Shown: piece after piece, positions 32,477 through 40,830 of the stretch
Position numbering within the stretch: position 1 is the first letter of the stretch
Layout of the letters: each line of letters opens with the position of its first letter
Assembly: GCF_036967205.1 (NCBI RefSeq)
Contig: NZ_CP146022.1
Location: 7,936,001 to 8,000,000 of the forward strand
From: Streptomyces sp. Q6
GTDB taxonomy: Bacteria > Actinomycetota > Actinomycetes > Streptomycetales > Streptomycetaceae
Reading direction: 5' to 3'
DNA: 64,000 nucleotides
The notes under the pieces: generated by a model
Seen by the model: the letters and a program-made list of their open reading frames with translations, nothing else
Told to the model about the DNA's origin: nothing
Database searches by the model: none
Program-made: the position numbers and the translations under genes

Positions 32477-32547
32477 CCGCCCGGCCGCACCACCGTCGTC
32501 CGCCGGTCCAGCCATCAGGGGCCCGGCCGACCCGCGCGCCGGAGGCG

Positions 32548-33618
32548 TCACCTGCCGCGGACGCGATCCGGCACCGGCAGCATCGCCAGATGGGCGATGT
32601 CCGCGGGCGGCGGCGTGGACACCGACCACAGCCGCGGGGGACACCCGTCGGCCACCGCGGCCGGGGCGTCCGTCAGGTTCATCCGCTCGCGCAGCCGGCC
32701 GTAGAAGTCCATCGGGGCGAGGCGTACCGCGCGCAGCCGGCGCGGCGCCGCGTACACCGCGATCCAGTCACCGGGGTCCAGGACGCCGCGCAGCTGGCCG
32801 TCGATGCTGACCGCGGCCTGGCCGGACCGTTCGAGGATGCGCAGGGCGACGGGTTCGTCGGCGGCGGCGACGATGGACCGGTTGAACGCCATGTGCGGAG
32901 CCACCGGCGTGAAGACGAGGGCGTCGGCGCGCGGCGAGACCACGGGGCCGCCGGCCGCGAAGCTGTACGCGGTCGAACCGGTGGGGGTGGCCACCAGGAG
33001 CGCGTCGGCGGAGTAGGCGGCCAGCAGCCTGCCGCAGAGATAGACGCCGACGGACACCTGGCGGTCGCGGGTGAGTTTCTCCACCACGATGTCGTTGAGC
33101 GCGGTGACGCTCAAGGGGGTGCCCCATTCGCCGTCGCCCTGGAGATCGGGGCGCACCGGGGGCGGCGGCATCATGCGGCCACGGCCGTACTCCACCCAGT
33201 CCGCCACATCCTTGGGGACCTCCAGACGGCGGGAGGCGCGCAGGGCGAGCAGCATGCGGCTGTCGACCTCGAACCGGCCCTCGTGCACCGCGTCCAGCGC
33301 CGCGCGCACGTCCTCGGCCGACACGTCGGTGAGGAAACCCACGCGTCCGAGGTCGACCCCGAGCACCAGCGCCTCGTCCTCCACGGCGAGTCGTGCGCCA
33401 CGCAGGAAGGTGCCGTCGCCGCCGAGCGTGACGATGAGATCGGGATGGCCCGCGGCCGCGAGTTCCGCACGGTCGTCAGGCGGCCCTTCGTCGTGCCACG
33501 CGTCGATGTCGGTGCACCGCACGGCGTGCTCCTCGCACCACGCGCGGACCACCCGGGCCGCTTCCACGGCCTCGGCCCGCCCGCCGTGCACGACCAGGCC
33601 CACTCGGTTCACTGTCAC
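32548..33618 (-). CDS. NAD kinase paralogue
   Basis: 356 residues. The signature LIVTLGGDGTFLRGARLA (GGDGT at 66-70) and the later ADALLVATPTGSTAYSFAAG are both present, as is the NE/D site region. NAD kinase makes NADP from NAD and ATP. It is longer than typical bacterial enzymes (about 290-300 residues) because of a Pro-rich insertion, GRMMPPPPVRPDL, around residue 150 and a C-terminal tail. It stands alone, not in the usual hemolysin-recN neighbourhood, so it is probably a second copy in this genome. Confidence 0.9.
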   Translation of the reverse strand: MTVNRVGLVVHGGRAEAVEAARVVRAWCEEHAVRCTDIDAWHDEGPPDDRAELAAAGHPDLIVTLGGDGTFLRGARLAVEDEALVLGVDLGRVGFLTDVSAEDVRAALDAVHEGRFEVDSRMLLALRASRRLEVPKDVADWVEYGRGRMMPPPPVRPDLQGDGEWGTPLSVTALNDIVVEKLTRDRQVSVGVYLCGRLLAAYSADALLVATPTGSTAYSFAAGGPVVSPRADALVFTPVAPHMAFNRSIVAAADEPVALRILERSGQAAVSIDGQLRGVLDPGDWIAVYAAPRRLRAVRLAPMDFYGRLRERMNLTDAPAAVADGCPPRLWSVSTPPPADIAHLAMLPVPDRVRGR

Positions 33619-33716
33619 TGTCGCCTCCCAGGCCGTCGCCGCTCGCGGCGGGCGGGGGACGCACGCGACCCCGCGTTCGGAGTGCGGGCCCCGGACCGAC
33701 TCCGTAGCGTCAAACT

Positions 33717-34013
33717 ATGACAAACGGCCCGTTTCCGCTGAACAACGGTGTACGGATCCCCGCCCTCGGTCTCGGTGTCCTCCAGAGCCCGCCCGAGGTC
33801 ACCGCCGCCGTCACGGAGGCGCTGCGCGTCGGCTACCGCCGCGTCGACACCGCCGCCGCGTTCGGCAACGAGCCCCAGGCCGGTGAGGCCCTGCGCGACA
33901 CGGACGTCGCCCGCGACGACGTGTTCCTGGAGACCAAGGTCTGGATCAACGACCACGGAGAGGACGCCACCGCGCACGCCTTCGAGAAGGCGTCCCGAGG
34001 CGTGAGCCCATGA
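33717..34013 (+). pseudogene. Truncated aldo/keto reductase
   Basis: 98 codons covering only the first third of an aldo/keto reductase (family about 275 residues): LNNGVRIPALGLGVLQSPPE, then YRRVDTAAAFGNEPQAGEAL with the catalytic Asp but Phe where the proton-donor Tyr should be, then LETKVWINDHG. After this it runs into unrelated codons and stops. The substrate barrel and NADPH site are missing. It starts with a Streptomyces-like promoter gap but can only make a fragment. Its stop overlaps the next ATG. Confidence 0.75.
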
Positions 34014-34440
34014 CCGGATCCGCCCCGCACGCCCCGCTCACCGTCCTGGTCGTCGGCGCCACCGGCAGCGTCGGCACCCACGCCGTGGCCGAGGCCCTGC
34101 GCCACGGCCACCACGTCAAGGCTCTGGCCCGCGACCCCGAGCGGCCCGAGCCGCCCTGCCCGCCCGCGTCCAGATCGTCGCCGGCGACCTCACCGACGCC
34201 GGCAGCCTCGGCGCCGCCGTCGAAGGCGTCGACGCCGTCGTCTTCACGCACGGCTCCCATGGCGGCCCCGGTCAGGCGGAACACATCGACCACGGGGGAG
34301 TCCGCAACACCCTGGCCGCCCTCGGCAACCATCCGGCGCGGATCGCGCTCATGACCGCGATCGGCGTCCCCGGCCGCCAGGTCCTCGTCACGGCGCTCAC
34401 CTCGCCCGATGCGGACCACAAGACGCTCGAACCCGTCGCC
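34010..34440 (+). pseudogene. NmrA-like NAD(P)-binding protein, frameshifted and internally deleted
   Basis: The first frame gives LTVLVVGATGSVGTHAVAEA, a normal Rossmann N-terminus. Near 34145-34158 the frame breaks, and the next frame continues ARVQIVAGDLTDAGSLGAAV, then GVDAVVFTHGSHGGPGQAEH, then [11 protein letters not shown]. It then jumps to the C-terminal [20 protein letters not shown], skipping about 80 expected residues. So it has one frameshift and one in-frame internal deletion. It is coupled to the aldo/keto reductase fragment (ATGA), as if the two decayed together. Confidence 0.72.
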
Positions 34441-34534
34441 GTCCACGCCCCGTGCCCCAGCCCTCCCCGCACCGGACGACACCGAACGCCCAAGCCCCGA
34501 ACGACAACCACCACCCCTCACGGAAGGGACCCCC

Positions 34535-35275
34535 ATGTCCGAGAAGATCACCGGCAAGGTCGTCGTCATCACCGGCGCGAGCAGCGGCCTCGGCGCCGAG
34601 ACCGCCCGGCACCTGTCCACGCAGGGTGCCGAGATCGTGCTCGGCGCCCGCCGCCTGGACCGCCTTGAGCAACTGGCGGAGGAGATCTCCCTCGAACCCG
34701 CGGCCGTCGTACGGACCGACGTCACCGACCGCGAGCAGGTGAAGGAACTCGTCCAGCGGGCCGTCGACCTCCACGGCCGGGTCGACGTCATGCTCAACAA
34801 CGCCGGCCTCATGCCGCTGTCCCCCTTGGAGATGGAACGCTTCGACGAGTGGGAACAGGCCATCGACGTCAACATCAAGGGTGTCCTCTGGGGCATCGCG
34901 GCGGCCCTGCCCCACTTCAAGGCACAGAGCTCCGGTCACTTCATCAACGTCTCCTCGGTGGCCGGACACGTCATCAACCCCGGCGGCGCCGTCTACTCGG
35001 CCACCAAGTACGCCGTGCGCGCCATCTCCGAGGGCCTGCGCCAAGAGGTCAAGCCGTACAACATCCGCACCACGGTCATCTCCCCGGGCGCGGTCGCCAC
35101 CGAACTGCCCGCCTCGGTCAAGGCCGAGGGCGTCGCGGACGGCATCGCCGACTTCTACCGGGACACCGCCATCCCCGCCGACAGTTTCGCCCGCTGCGTC
35201 GCGTTCGCCATGAGCCAGCCGCAGGAGGTCGACATCAACGAGATCCTCTTCCGCCCGACGCGGCAGGAACGCTGA
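34535..35275 (+). CDS. Short-chain dehydrogenase/reductase
   Basis: 246 residues, a complete classical [11 protein letters not shown] cofactor loop (about 14-21), [10 protein letters not shown], catalytic Ser in [10 protein letters not shown], and Y-x3-K in [10 protein letters not shown]. It resembles the oxidoreductases that often follow aldo/keto reductase and NmrA genes in actinobacteria. GGAAGGGA precedes the ATG at 34535; the open frame upstream belongs to the decayed neighbour. Of the three plus-strand oxidoreductase genes here only this one is intact. Confidence 0.9.
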   Translation: MSEKITGKVVVITGASSGLGAETARHLSTQGAEIVLGARRLDRLEQLAEEISLEPAAVVRTDVTDREQVKELVQRAVDLHGRVDVMLNNAGLMPLSPLEMERFDEWEQAIDVNIKGVLWGIAAALPHFKAQSSGHFINVSSVAGHVINPGGAVYSATKYAVRAISEGLRQEVKPYNIRTTVISPGAVATELPASVKAEGVADGIADFYRDTAIPADSFARCVAFAMSQPQEVDINEILFRPTRQER

Positions 35276-35297
35276 CGCCCCTGTCCACCTGGATGGT

Positions 35298-36326
35298 TCA
35301 CGTCGCGCTGCGTTCGCTGGCCTCGCGGTACTCGCGATCCGCGGCCAGTGCGTATCTCTCCTCCGGCCGCCCTGCGCGCAGGAGTTCGCGCCACTGCTCG
35401 GCGCTCCAGTCGCTGGGCGTGGTGGTGGCGATGAACTCCTCCAGGACGCGGATGAACCGGGCGGGATCGGCGTGGTGGGGGAAGTGCCCGGCGCCGCGGA
35501 AGATCTCCAGTCGGCTGCCGGGCATCGCCCGGTGCGCGGTGTGGGCGTGCGCGATGGGCAGCACGCTGTCGCGGTCACCCCAGACGAGGAGGGTGGGTAC
35601 GCCCCGGGCCAGGTAGCAGCGGTCCAGCATGGTGACCACCTGGCCGCGCCAGTCGACGACGGCGCGGAGCGTACGCGTGAAGGCGTTGCGGGAGTTCTGG
35701 TCGGGCAGCGCGTCGACCACGTCGACGAGGTCGACCGCGTCCAGGCCGAGCCCGGTGTCCAGAAGCTGGAGGGCGCGGATGAACGCGGTGATCTGCCACC
35801 GCGCTCCGGGCACCTTCAACAGGCCGAGTGCGAGCCCCGCGCCGGGCAGGGTCGCCGCCCGCAGCACCGGGGTGACCTGGCGCCCGACACCACCGGTGGC
35901 GATCAGGACGAGCCGGTCCACGCGCTCGGGGAACTGATAGGCGAACTGCATCGCGACGCCACCGCCGAAGGAATGCCCGACGAGGGTGACGCGCTCGACG
36001 CCGAGCACGCCCAGGAGGTCACGCAGGCCGTTGGCGTACGCGGCGACCGAGTAATCGGCGCGCGGCTTCGCCGAGTCTCCGTGACCGAGCAGGTCGGGGG
36101 CGATGACGGTGTGCCGGCGCGCGAGGGTCTCGATGCAGTCCTCCCAGTGCGCGGAGGTCGCCCCGATCCCGTGGATGAGCAGCACGGCCGGCCCCTTGCC
36201 GGTCATCCGGTAGGCGCGGCGGTGACCATGCACGGTGGCGAAGGCGAGTGCGCTGCCGCTGTCCGGCGCACGCCCGTCGCGTACGGCACGTGCGGCAGGG
36301 CCGCGCATCGGAATGATGTTCGCCAT
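35298..36326 (-). CDS. Alpha/beta hydrolase
   Basis: 342 residues. Typical fold: oxyanion segment VLLIHGIGATSAHWEDCIET, APDLLGHGDSAKPR, nucleophile elbow GHSFGGG (Ser), acid in LVWGDRDSVLP, and His in GAGHFPHHADP. The triad appears complete. The C-terminal extension after the last helix is polar and variable. The start at 36326 has GGGGAGA 5 nt upstream. It converges with the SDR gene. Many relatives are annotated as haloalkane or ester hydrolases, but the substrate cannot be deduced. Confidence 0.86.
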   Translation of the reverse strand: MANIIPMRGPAARAVRDGRAPDSGSALAFATVHGHRRAYRMTGKGPAVLLIHGIGATSAHWEDCIETLARRHTVIAPDLLGHGDSAKPRADYSVAAYANGLRDLLGVLGVERVTLVGHSFGGGVAMQFAYQFPERVDRLVLIATGGVGRQVTPVLRAATLPGAGLALGLLKVPGARWQITAFIRALQLLDTGLGLDAVDLVDVVDALPDQNSRNAFTRTLRAVVDWRGQVVTMLDRCYLARGVPTLLVWGDRDSVLPIAHAHTAHRAMPGSRLEIFRGAGHFPHHADPARFIRVLEEFIATTTPSDWSAEQWRELLRAGRPEERYALAADREYREASERSAT

Positions 36327-36475
36327 GGCGGTCTCCCCATGAGCAGTCGTCCGCCGGCGCGTATGGGATCCCGGTGTCCAGGACTGGTACGCCGAGTGTA
36401 CGAAGCGCGGTGCGGCGGGGGGTTTCCTGCCGGTTGCGGGGCGATTCCGTTTCTGGGGCGGGGCGCCGGGCGGGG

Positions 36476-36985
36476 TCAGTCCGGAGAGCCTGCGGAATCG
36501 TCGTTGCTCCCGGCCATCACCCTGCCGCCGACGAAGGCCACGCACAGCGCGAGCGCGCCGGCGGCGCCCACCAGCACCTTCTTGAACTGTCCGTCCAGAA
36601 ACTGTTTGTTCTCGCTGTCCTTCTGGAACTGCATCCGCGCGGTCTCCTGAAGCTGCTCGTAGATGAACTTCCGCTCCTCCCAGCTCAGGTCATCCTTGTT
36701 GAGCTCGCCCCTGAGGATCTCCCTGACCTCCTGGCAGGCCCGGTGGACATGGTCCTGACTCTGATCATTGGCCGAGAGCGTCGCCGCGTGCGCGCGTTCG
36801 ATGGCGCTCACAGCGTCCTTGGCGAAGTCCTTGAAGGCGGGGAACTGCTCGATGACCTTGAGGGCCACCTCGGTGTCCAGATCGGGCATCATGGCGACGA
36901 AGCTGATCATCTTGTCCCGGGAGAGATTCCTCCAGGTGTCGATGCCCAGCGCCTGCTTGATCTCGGATTCGCTCCGGTACTTCAT
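36476..36985 (-). CDS. Conserved-looking hypothetical protein with C-terminal membrane anchor
   Basis: 169 residues. The first 130 are rich in charged helix-forming residues (KYRSESEIKQALGIDTWRNL, then MISFVAMMPDLDTEVALKVI, then ERKFIYEQLQETARMQFQKD), with a likely coiled coil at about 85-130. One hydrophobic helix follows, KVLVGAAGALALCVAFVGGR (about 137-156), and then a short acidic tail. No enzyme motif was seen. Third-position GC is lower than in the neighbours, which hints at horizontal origin. It would be a tail-anchored cytoplasmic protein. I do not recognise the family. Confidence 0.7.
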   Translation of the reverse strand: MKYRSESEIKQALGIDTWRNLSRDKMISFVAMMPDLDTEVALKVIEQFPAFKDFAKDAVSAIERAHAATLSANDQSQDHVHRACQEVREILRGELNKDDLSWEERKFIYEQLQETARMQFQKDSENKQFLDGQFKKVLVGAAGALALCVAFVGGRVMAGSNDDSAGSPD

Positions 36986-37317
36986 GCCGCGGCCCCCTCA
37001 CGTCGACCAGGTCGGCCACGGACTCAAGTCCCAGGTCGGCCGCCTGCCGTGCCAGTTCGTCCGAACTGATCTCTCCCTAATTTAACGGGAGTTGAGCTCA
37101 GCCTCATGCCTGTCGGTGCGGCGGCGGTGAGCGGCGTAGGCGTGGTGGGCGCAGACCCGGATGCGCAGGGGCGGCCGCAGCGCTGATGGCGCATCGCGCC
37201 CACCGGCGGCAGCGTGATGGTCGCGCACGACGAACAGGGCCGCGGCCGGGGAGCGGGCGCGCGATCGGTGCCGGCGGGCCACCGCCTCCGTGTCCCGCCG
37301 ACCGCCAGTGGGTCACG
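36986..37317. other. Gap with possible gene debris
   Basis: On the minus strand just upstream of the tail-anchored protein, a short frame reads EISSDELARQAADLGLESVA and then DLVDV. It looks like coding sequence but has no start codon after the GGGAGAG box and an in-frame TAG before it. It may be the remnant of a small gene. The rest (37080-37317) shows nothing recognisable. A TTTAA tract at 37080 is the only AT-rich spot. Confidence 0.4.
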
Positions 37318-38184
37318 CTACTTGGTGGCCCCCTGCGCGAAGCCGTTGTAGATGTAGCGCTGAAGGAACAGGAAGATCAGCAGCGTCGGCAGGATCACGA
37401 GGATCGCCCCCGCCGAGATGGCCTCCCAGTGCGCCCCGAACGGCCCCTTGAAGCGGAACAGTGCCGTGGAGATGGTCCCCTTGTCCTCGGAGGGCATGTA
37501 CAGGAACGGGATGTAGAAGTCGTTGTACGTCGTGATGCCCTTGACGATGACGACGGTGGCGATCGCCGGCTTGAGCAGCGGAAAGATGATCTTGCGGTAG
37601 ATGGTGAAGGTGTTGGCGCCGTCGAGGCGGGCCGCCTCGTCGAGCGACGTGGGGATGCCGCGGATGAACTGAAGGAAGATGTAGATCGACACGATGTCGG
37701 TGCCCATGTAGAGCAGGATCGGCGCCCATCGGCTGTCCACCAGGCCGAAACTGTTGACCACTTGGAAGGTGGCGACCTGCGTCGTCACACCCGGGACGAG
37801 CGTGGCGACGAGGAAGAGCGCCATGACCGTCCTCTTCAGCCGGAACTCGAAGCGGTCGATCGCGTACGCGGTCATGGAACCGATCAGCACGGTGCCGGTG
37901 ATGGAGAACAGCAGGATGAACGCGGTGTTCCCGAATGCCCTCAGCATCTCGCCGTCGTGGAACGCGGTCGCGTAGTTGGAGAAGTTCAGCCAGTCGTGGG
38001 GCAGGCTCAACGCGCTGCCGCCGTCGCTGACTTCGCGGGAGGACTTCAGCGAGGTGAGGAAGACGACGACCAGGGGGACCAGCACCACGAGCGAGGCGAC
38101 GAGCAGGGAGAGGTACGTCAGGGCCGTGCCGATGCGGGGTCGGTTGCGGGGCGTCGGGCGGTCGTGCGTGGTCGGCGTGGTCAT
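37318..38184 (-). CDS. Sugar ABC transporter permease (MalG-type), mannoside island
   Basis: 288 residues, six membrane segments. The EAA loop reads SLDEAARLDGANTFTIYRKI. The start overlaps the stop of the MalF-type gene by 4 nt (ATGA). It completes the operon lipoprotein - permease - permease, with no ATPase gene. The neighbouring beta-mannosidase suggests manno-oligosaccharides as cargo. Confidence 0.9.
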   Translation of the reverse strand: MTTPTTHDRPTPRNRPRIGTALTYLSLLVASLVVLVPLVVVFLTSLKSSREVSDGGSALSLPHDWLNFSNYATAFHDGEMLRAFGNTAFILLFSITGTVLIGSMTAYAIDRFEFRLKRTVMALFLVATLVPGVTTQVATFQVVNSFGLVDSRWAPILLYMGTDIVSIYIFLQFIRGIPTSLDEAARLDGANTFTIYRKIIFPLLKPAIATVVIVKGITTYNDFYIPFLYMPSEDKGTISTALFRFKGPFGAHWEAISAGAILVILPTLLIFLFLQRYIYNGFAQGATK

Positions 38185-39149
38185 ACGAGGTCCACCTTGT
38201 CGTCGGGCACGAGGCGGCGCTGGATCCAGGTGATCACCAGGATGATCAGCAGCAGCACCACGGCGCAGGCCGAGGCCAGGCCCGTCTTGTTGAACTGGAA
38301 GGCGAGCTTGACCGTCTGGATGACGAAGGTCGAGGTGCCGGTCGCACCGCCGGTCATGATGTACGGGATCTCGAAGACGGCGAGTGAGCCGGAGATCGCC
38401 AGGATGACGCTCAGGCTCAGCACCGGCCGGATGCTCGGCGCGATGATGTGGCGGAACTGCTGCCGGCGGCTCGCGCCGTCGAGTTGGGCCGCCTCGTAGA
38501 GCTCGCCCGGGATCGACTGGATCGCGCCGAGGAAGAGGACGAAGTTCAGACCGGTGAAGCGCCACACCGACACCCCGGCGAGGGACGTGTTGGCCGACTC
38601 GGGATCGCCGAGCCACGCGTGGTCGCCGCCGACGCCGAACCAGGACAGGACCGAGTCGAGGGTGCCGCCGTCCTGGAAGAAGTACAGGAAGACGAAGCCG
38701 ATGGCGACGCCGTTGATCAGGTAGGGGAAGAACAGGATCCCCTTGAAGAAGTTGCGGAAGCGCAGGTCGAAGCTGAGGACGGTCGCGAAGTACAACGCGA
38801 TCACGATCTGCACGGCCGACGCCGCCAGGTAGTAGAAGCTCACGAAGAACACCCGGAACAACTCGGGCCGGGTGAAGAGCTGGGTGTAGTTGTCGAACCC
38901 GACGACGCTCCGGTCGGGGCTCACCCCGTCCCAGTCCGTGAAGCTGTAATAGATCATGTTGCCCACGGGCACGTAGGTGAACGTGATCAGCAGCGCCAGC
39001 GGCGCGAGCAGGAAGAGCCACGGGGTGATCCTGCGCAGCGGGTGGTCGCGCCAGGACCGGGTGGGCGGGACGCCCCGGCGCGGACGCCGGCCGACGGGGG
39101 CGGCCTGGCGTGCGGGCGTCGACGGCGCTGTGGACGTGGTGTCGGTCAT
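38181..39149 (-). CDS. Sugar ABC transporter permease (MalF-type), mannoside island
   Basis: 322 residues with a long basic cytoplasmic N-terminus (about 1-45) and six membrane segments starting ITPWLFLLAPLALLITFTYV. The EAA loop is ELYEAAQLDGASRRQQFRHI. It follows the binding-protein gene after 91 nt, a gap that contains the hairpin at 39195-39225. Confidence 0.9.
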   Translation of the reverse strand: MTDTTSTAPSTPARQAAPVGRRPRRGVPPTRSWRDHPLRRITPWLFLLAPLALLITFTYVPVGNMIYYSFTDWDGVSPDRSVVGFDNYTQLFTRPELFRVFFVSFYYLAASAVQIVIALYFATVLSFDLRFRNFFKGILFFPYLINGVAIGFVFLYFFQDGGTLDSVLSWFGVGGDHAWLGDPESANTSLAGVSVWRFTGLNFVLFLGAIQSIPGELYEAAQLDGASRRQQFRHIIAPSIRPVLSLSVILAISGSLAVFEIPYIMTGGATGTSTFVIQTVKLAFQFNKTGLASACAVVLLLIILVITWIQRRLVPDDKVDLV

Positions 39150-39194
39150 GTCGAACGGGCCTTTCGTGATCCGTGTCGAGCGCGATGCAGGAAA

Positions 39195-39225
39195 GGGGCC
39201 CTGCCCGCGGACGGTGCGGGGCCCC
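39195..39225 (-). terminator. Intra-operon hairpin between binding protein and permease genes
   Basis: GGGGCCCTGC (39195-39204) pairs with GCGGGGCCCC (39216-39225) with one mismatch and an 11-nt loop. Hairpins in this position of sugar ABC operons commonly stabilise the upstream mRNA and reduce downstream expression, giving excess binding protein. Function is inferred. Confidence 0.5.
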
Positions 39226-39240
39226 GTGCTCGTGTCCGGG

Positions 39241-40560
39241 TCAGTTGCCGGCGGTGGCGGCCGCGTCGGCCCAGCGCTTGTCGAGGTCGTCGAAGTAGTC
39301 CTGGAGAGAGCCCTTCTGGGCGCCGCGGGCGATGTCGATCAGCTTCTGGCGGTAGTCCTGCTTGGCGAGACCGATCTCGGAGGCGTTGTCGATGGCATTG
39401 ACCTGCTCGGTCTTGGCCTCGGATCGCTCGATGAGCTTGACATCGTTGTCTTCATAAGGCTTGAGGACGTCGGGGAAGCTGATGGACGTCAGGGCGGAGA
39501 CGCCGCCTTCCTCGGCGGCGAAGCCCGACTTCTCGGTGAACCAGTCGATCCAGGCGCGGGCCGCGCTCTTGTTCTTGGAGTGCGTGTTCACGGCCAGTTG
39601 GTAGTCGGAGAGCATCGTGGCGCAGAATGTGCCGTCCTTCTGGACCGGGACGGGCATGAAGCCGATGTCGTCCGGGTCCTTGCCCGCCTTGGTGGCGGCG
39701 TCGCGCATCTGGTTCACGGCCCAGGACCCGAGCAGCATGCTGCCGATCCTCCCCTTGGCCAGGTCCGTCTTCGAGGTCTCCCAGTTGGTGGTCGTGGGGT
39801 CCTTCTCGGACAGCCTGTCGTGGACGATGTCGTGGAGGAGGGTGTCCAGGACGTTCAGATCGCTGCCCTCGGCCCAGGGCTTGTCGGACGTCGCGAGCGC
39901 GTCCGAGGCGTTCACGTCACAGCTGACCGAGCCGACGCTGTTGGTCCACGGGCTGCTCAGCGGCCAGCCGTCCTTGAAGTTGGTGTAGTACGGCGTGGCC
40001 CCGGTCTTCGCCTTGATCTGCTTCAGGTCGTCGAGGAACCGCGCCGGCGTGGTCGGCCAGTCGGTGATGCCGGCCTTCTTCCACACCGCCTTGTTGTAGA
40101 CGAGGCCGTTGACGGTGCCGAAGTTGGCGATGCCGTACGTCTTGCCCCTGACGTCGGTCTTGCCGGTGAAGCGATACGTCTTCGCCATGTCCTTGGTGTC
40201 GCCCAGCGGGGCGAAGAACTTCGGGTAGTCGCCCTTGGCTATCACGGAGGGGATCAGCAGGACGTCACCGTAGTTCTCCGTGTTCATCCGGATCTTCACC
40301 TCGCCCTCGTAGTCGGTGATGCCCTGGAACTTCACCGTCACCTTGGGGTGTGTCTTCCTGAACTCCGCGGCGTACTTCTTCATCGTGCCGTCCTGGACCA
40401 GGTCGGTCCGGTTGGTCAGTACGGTGATGGTGCCCGACGCCTTGCCCGGGTCCGCAGGCGACGTGGCAGCCTCGCCCGTCGAGGCCCCTCCTCCGCCACA
40501 TCCCGCGACGGTCACTGTCGCGGCGGCGAGCAGCGCGATGCTCAGCGGCTTCTTCCTCAT
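39241..40560 (-). CDS. Sugar-binding lipoprotein, mannoside island
   Basis: 439 residues. The lipoprotein signal is RKKPLSIALLAAATVTVAGC, with the lipid-modified Cys at the end of the VAGC lipobox, followed by a Gly/Ser linker. The solute-binding family 1 body begins SGTITVLTNRTDLVQDGTMK. It binds sugar at the outer membrane face and delivers it to the two permeases. The ATG at 40560 has GGAAGGAG 8 nt upstream. The gene is divergent from the beta-mannosidase. Confidence 0.92.
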   Translation of the reverse strand: MRKKPLSIALLAAATVTVAGCGGGGASTGEAATSPADPGKASGTITVLTNRTDLVQDGTMKKYAAEFRKTHPKVTVKFQGITDYEGEVKIRMNTENYGDVLLIPSVIAKGDYPKFFAPLGDTKDMAKTYRFTGKTDVRGKTYGIANFGTVNGLVYNKAVWKKAGITDWPTTPARFLDDLKQIKAKTGATPYYTNFKDGWPLSSPWTNSVGSVSCDVNASDALATSDKPWAEGSDLNVLDTLLHDIVHDRLSEKDPTTTNWETSKTDLAKGRIGSMLLGSWAVNQMRDAATKAGKDPDDIGFMPVPVQKDGTFCATMLSDYQLAVNTHSKNKSAARAWIDWFTEKSGFAAEEGGVSALTSISFPDVLKPYEDNDVKLIERSEAKTEQVNAIDNASEIGLAKQDYRQKLIDIARGAQKGSLQDYFDDLDKRWADAAATAGN

Positions 40561-40628
40561 GTGCCCAACTCCTTCCAAGGGTTACGGCTCAGGCCCAGCG
40601 GCTGACCGCACTATGTCAGCCATCTGTG

Positions 40629-40638
40629 AACCGGTAAA
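40629..40638. promoter_or_regulatory. Candidate LacI half-dyad (AACCGGTAAA), mannoside island
   Basis: This lies 69 nt upstream of the binding-protein start, in the divergent gap. Its ACCGGT core recurs at 40753 here and at 45352 and 45382 before the second LacI gene. LacI proteins usually recognise dyads with a central CG, as in ACCGGT. Confidence 0.45.
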
Positions 40639-40752
40639 GCACTGATTTCCGGCGCGATGCCCAATCGTTACCAGCTCGCTAGACCACCTGCGGTAAAGAG
40701 CGGTTCCTGTCTGGGGTGTTCGCGTGCGGCCGTGATCGCTTCTGAGGACTGG

Positions 40753-40761
40753 ACCGGTTAA
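40753..40761. promoter_or_regulatory. Candidate LacI site (ACCGGTTAA) before beta-mannosidase
   Basis: It lies 70-78 nt upstream of the beta-mannosidase ATG and shares the ACCGGT core with the site at 40629. Two more partial copies (GCGGTAAAG near 40690 and TTACC near 40668) lie between them. Confidence 0.45.
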
Positions 40762-40830
40762 TCATGAGGGGGTTAGGTTGGCGGGCGTTGCGCACGACCA
40801 GGGCCTGCGCCTGTCTGAATGGAGCCGCTG

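Noticed and set aside
37082-37316. Small frames between the tail-anchored protein and the mannoside transporter
   Set aside because: Arg/His/Ala-rich translation with no similarity to known families.
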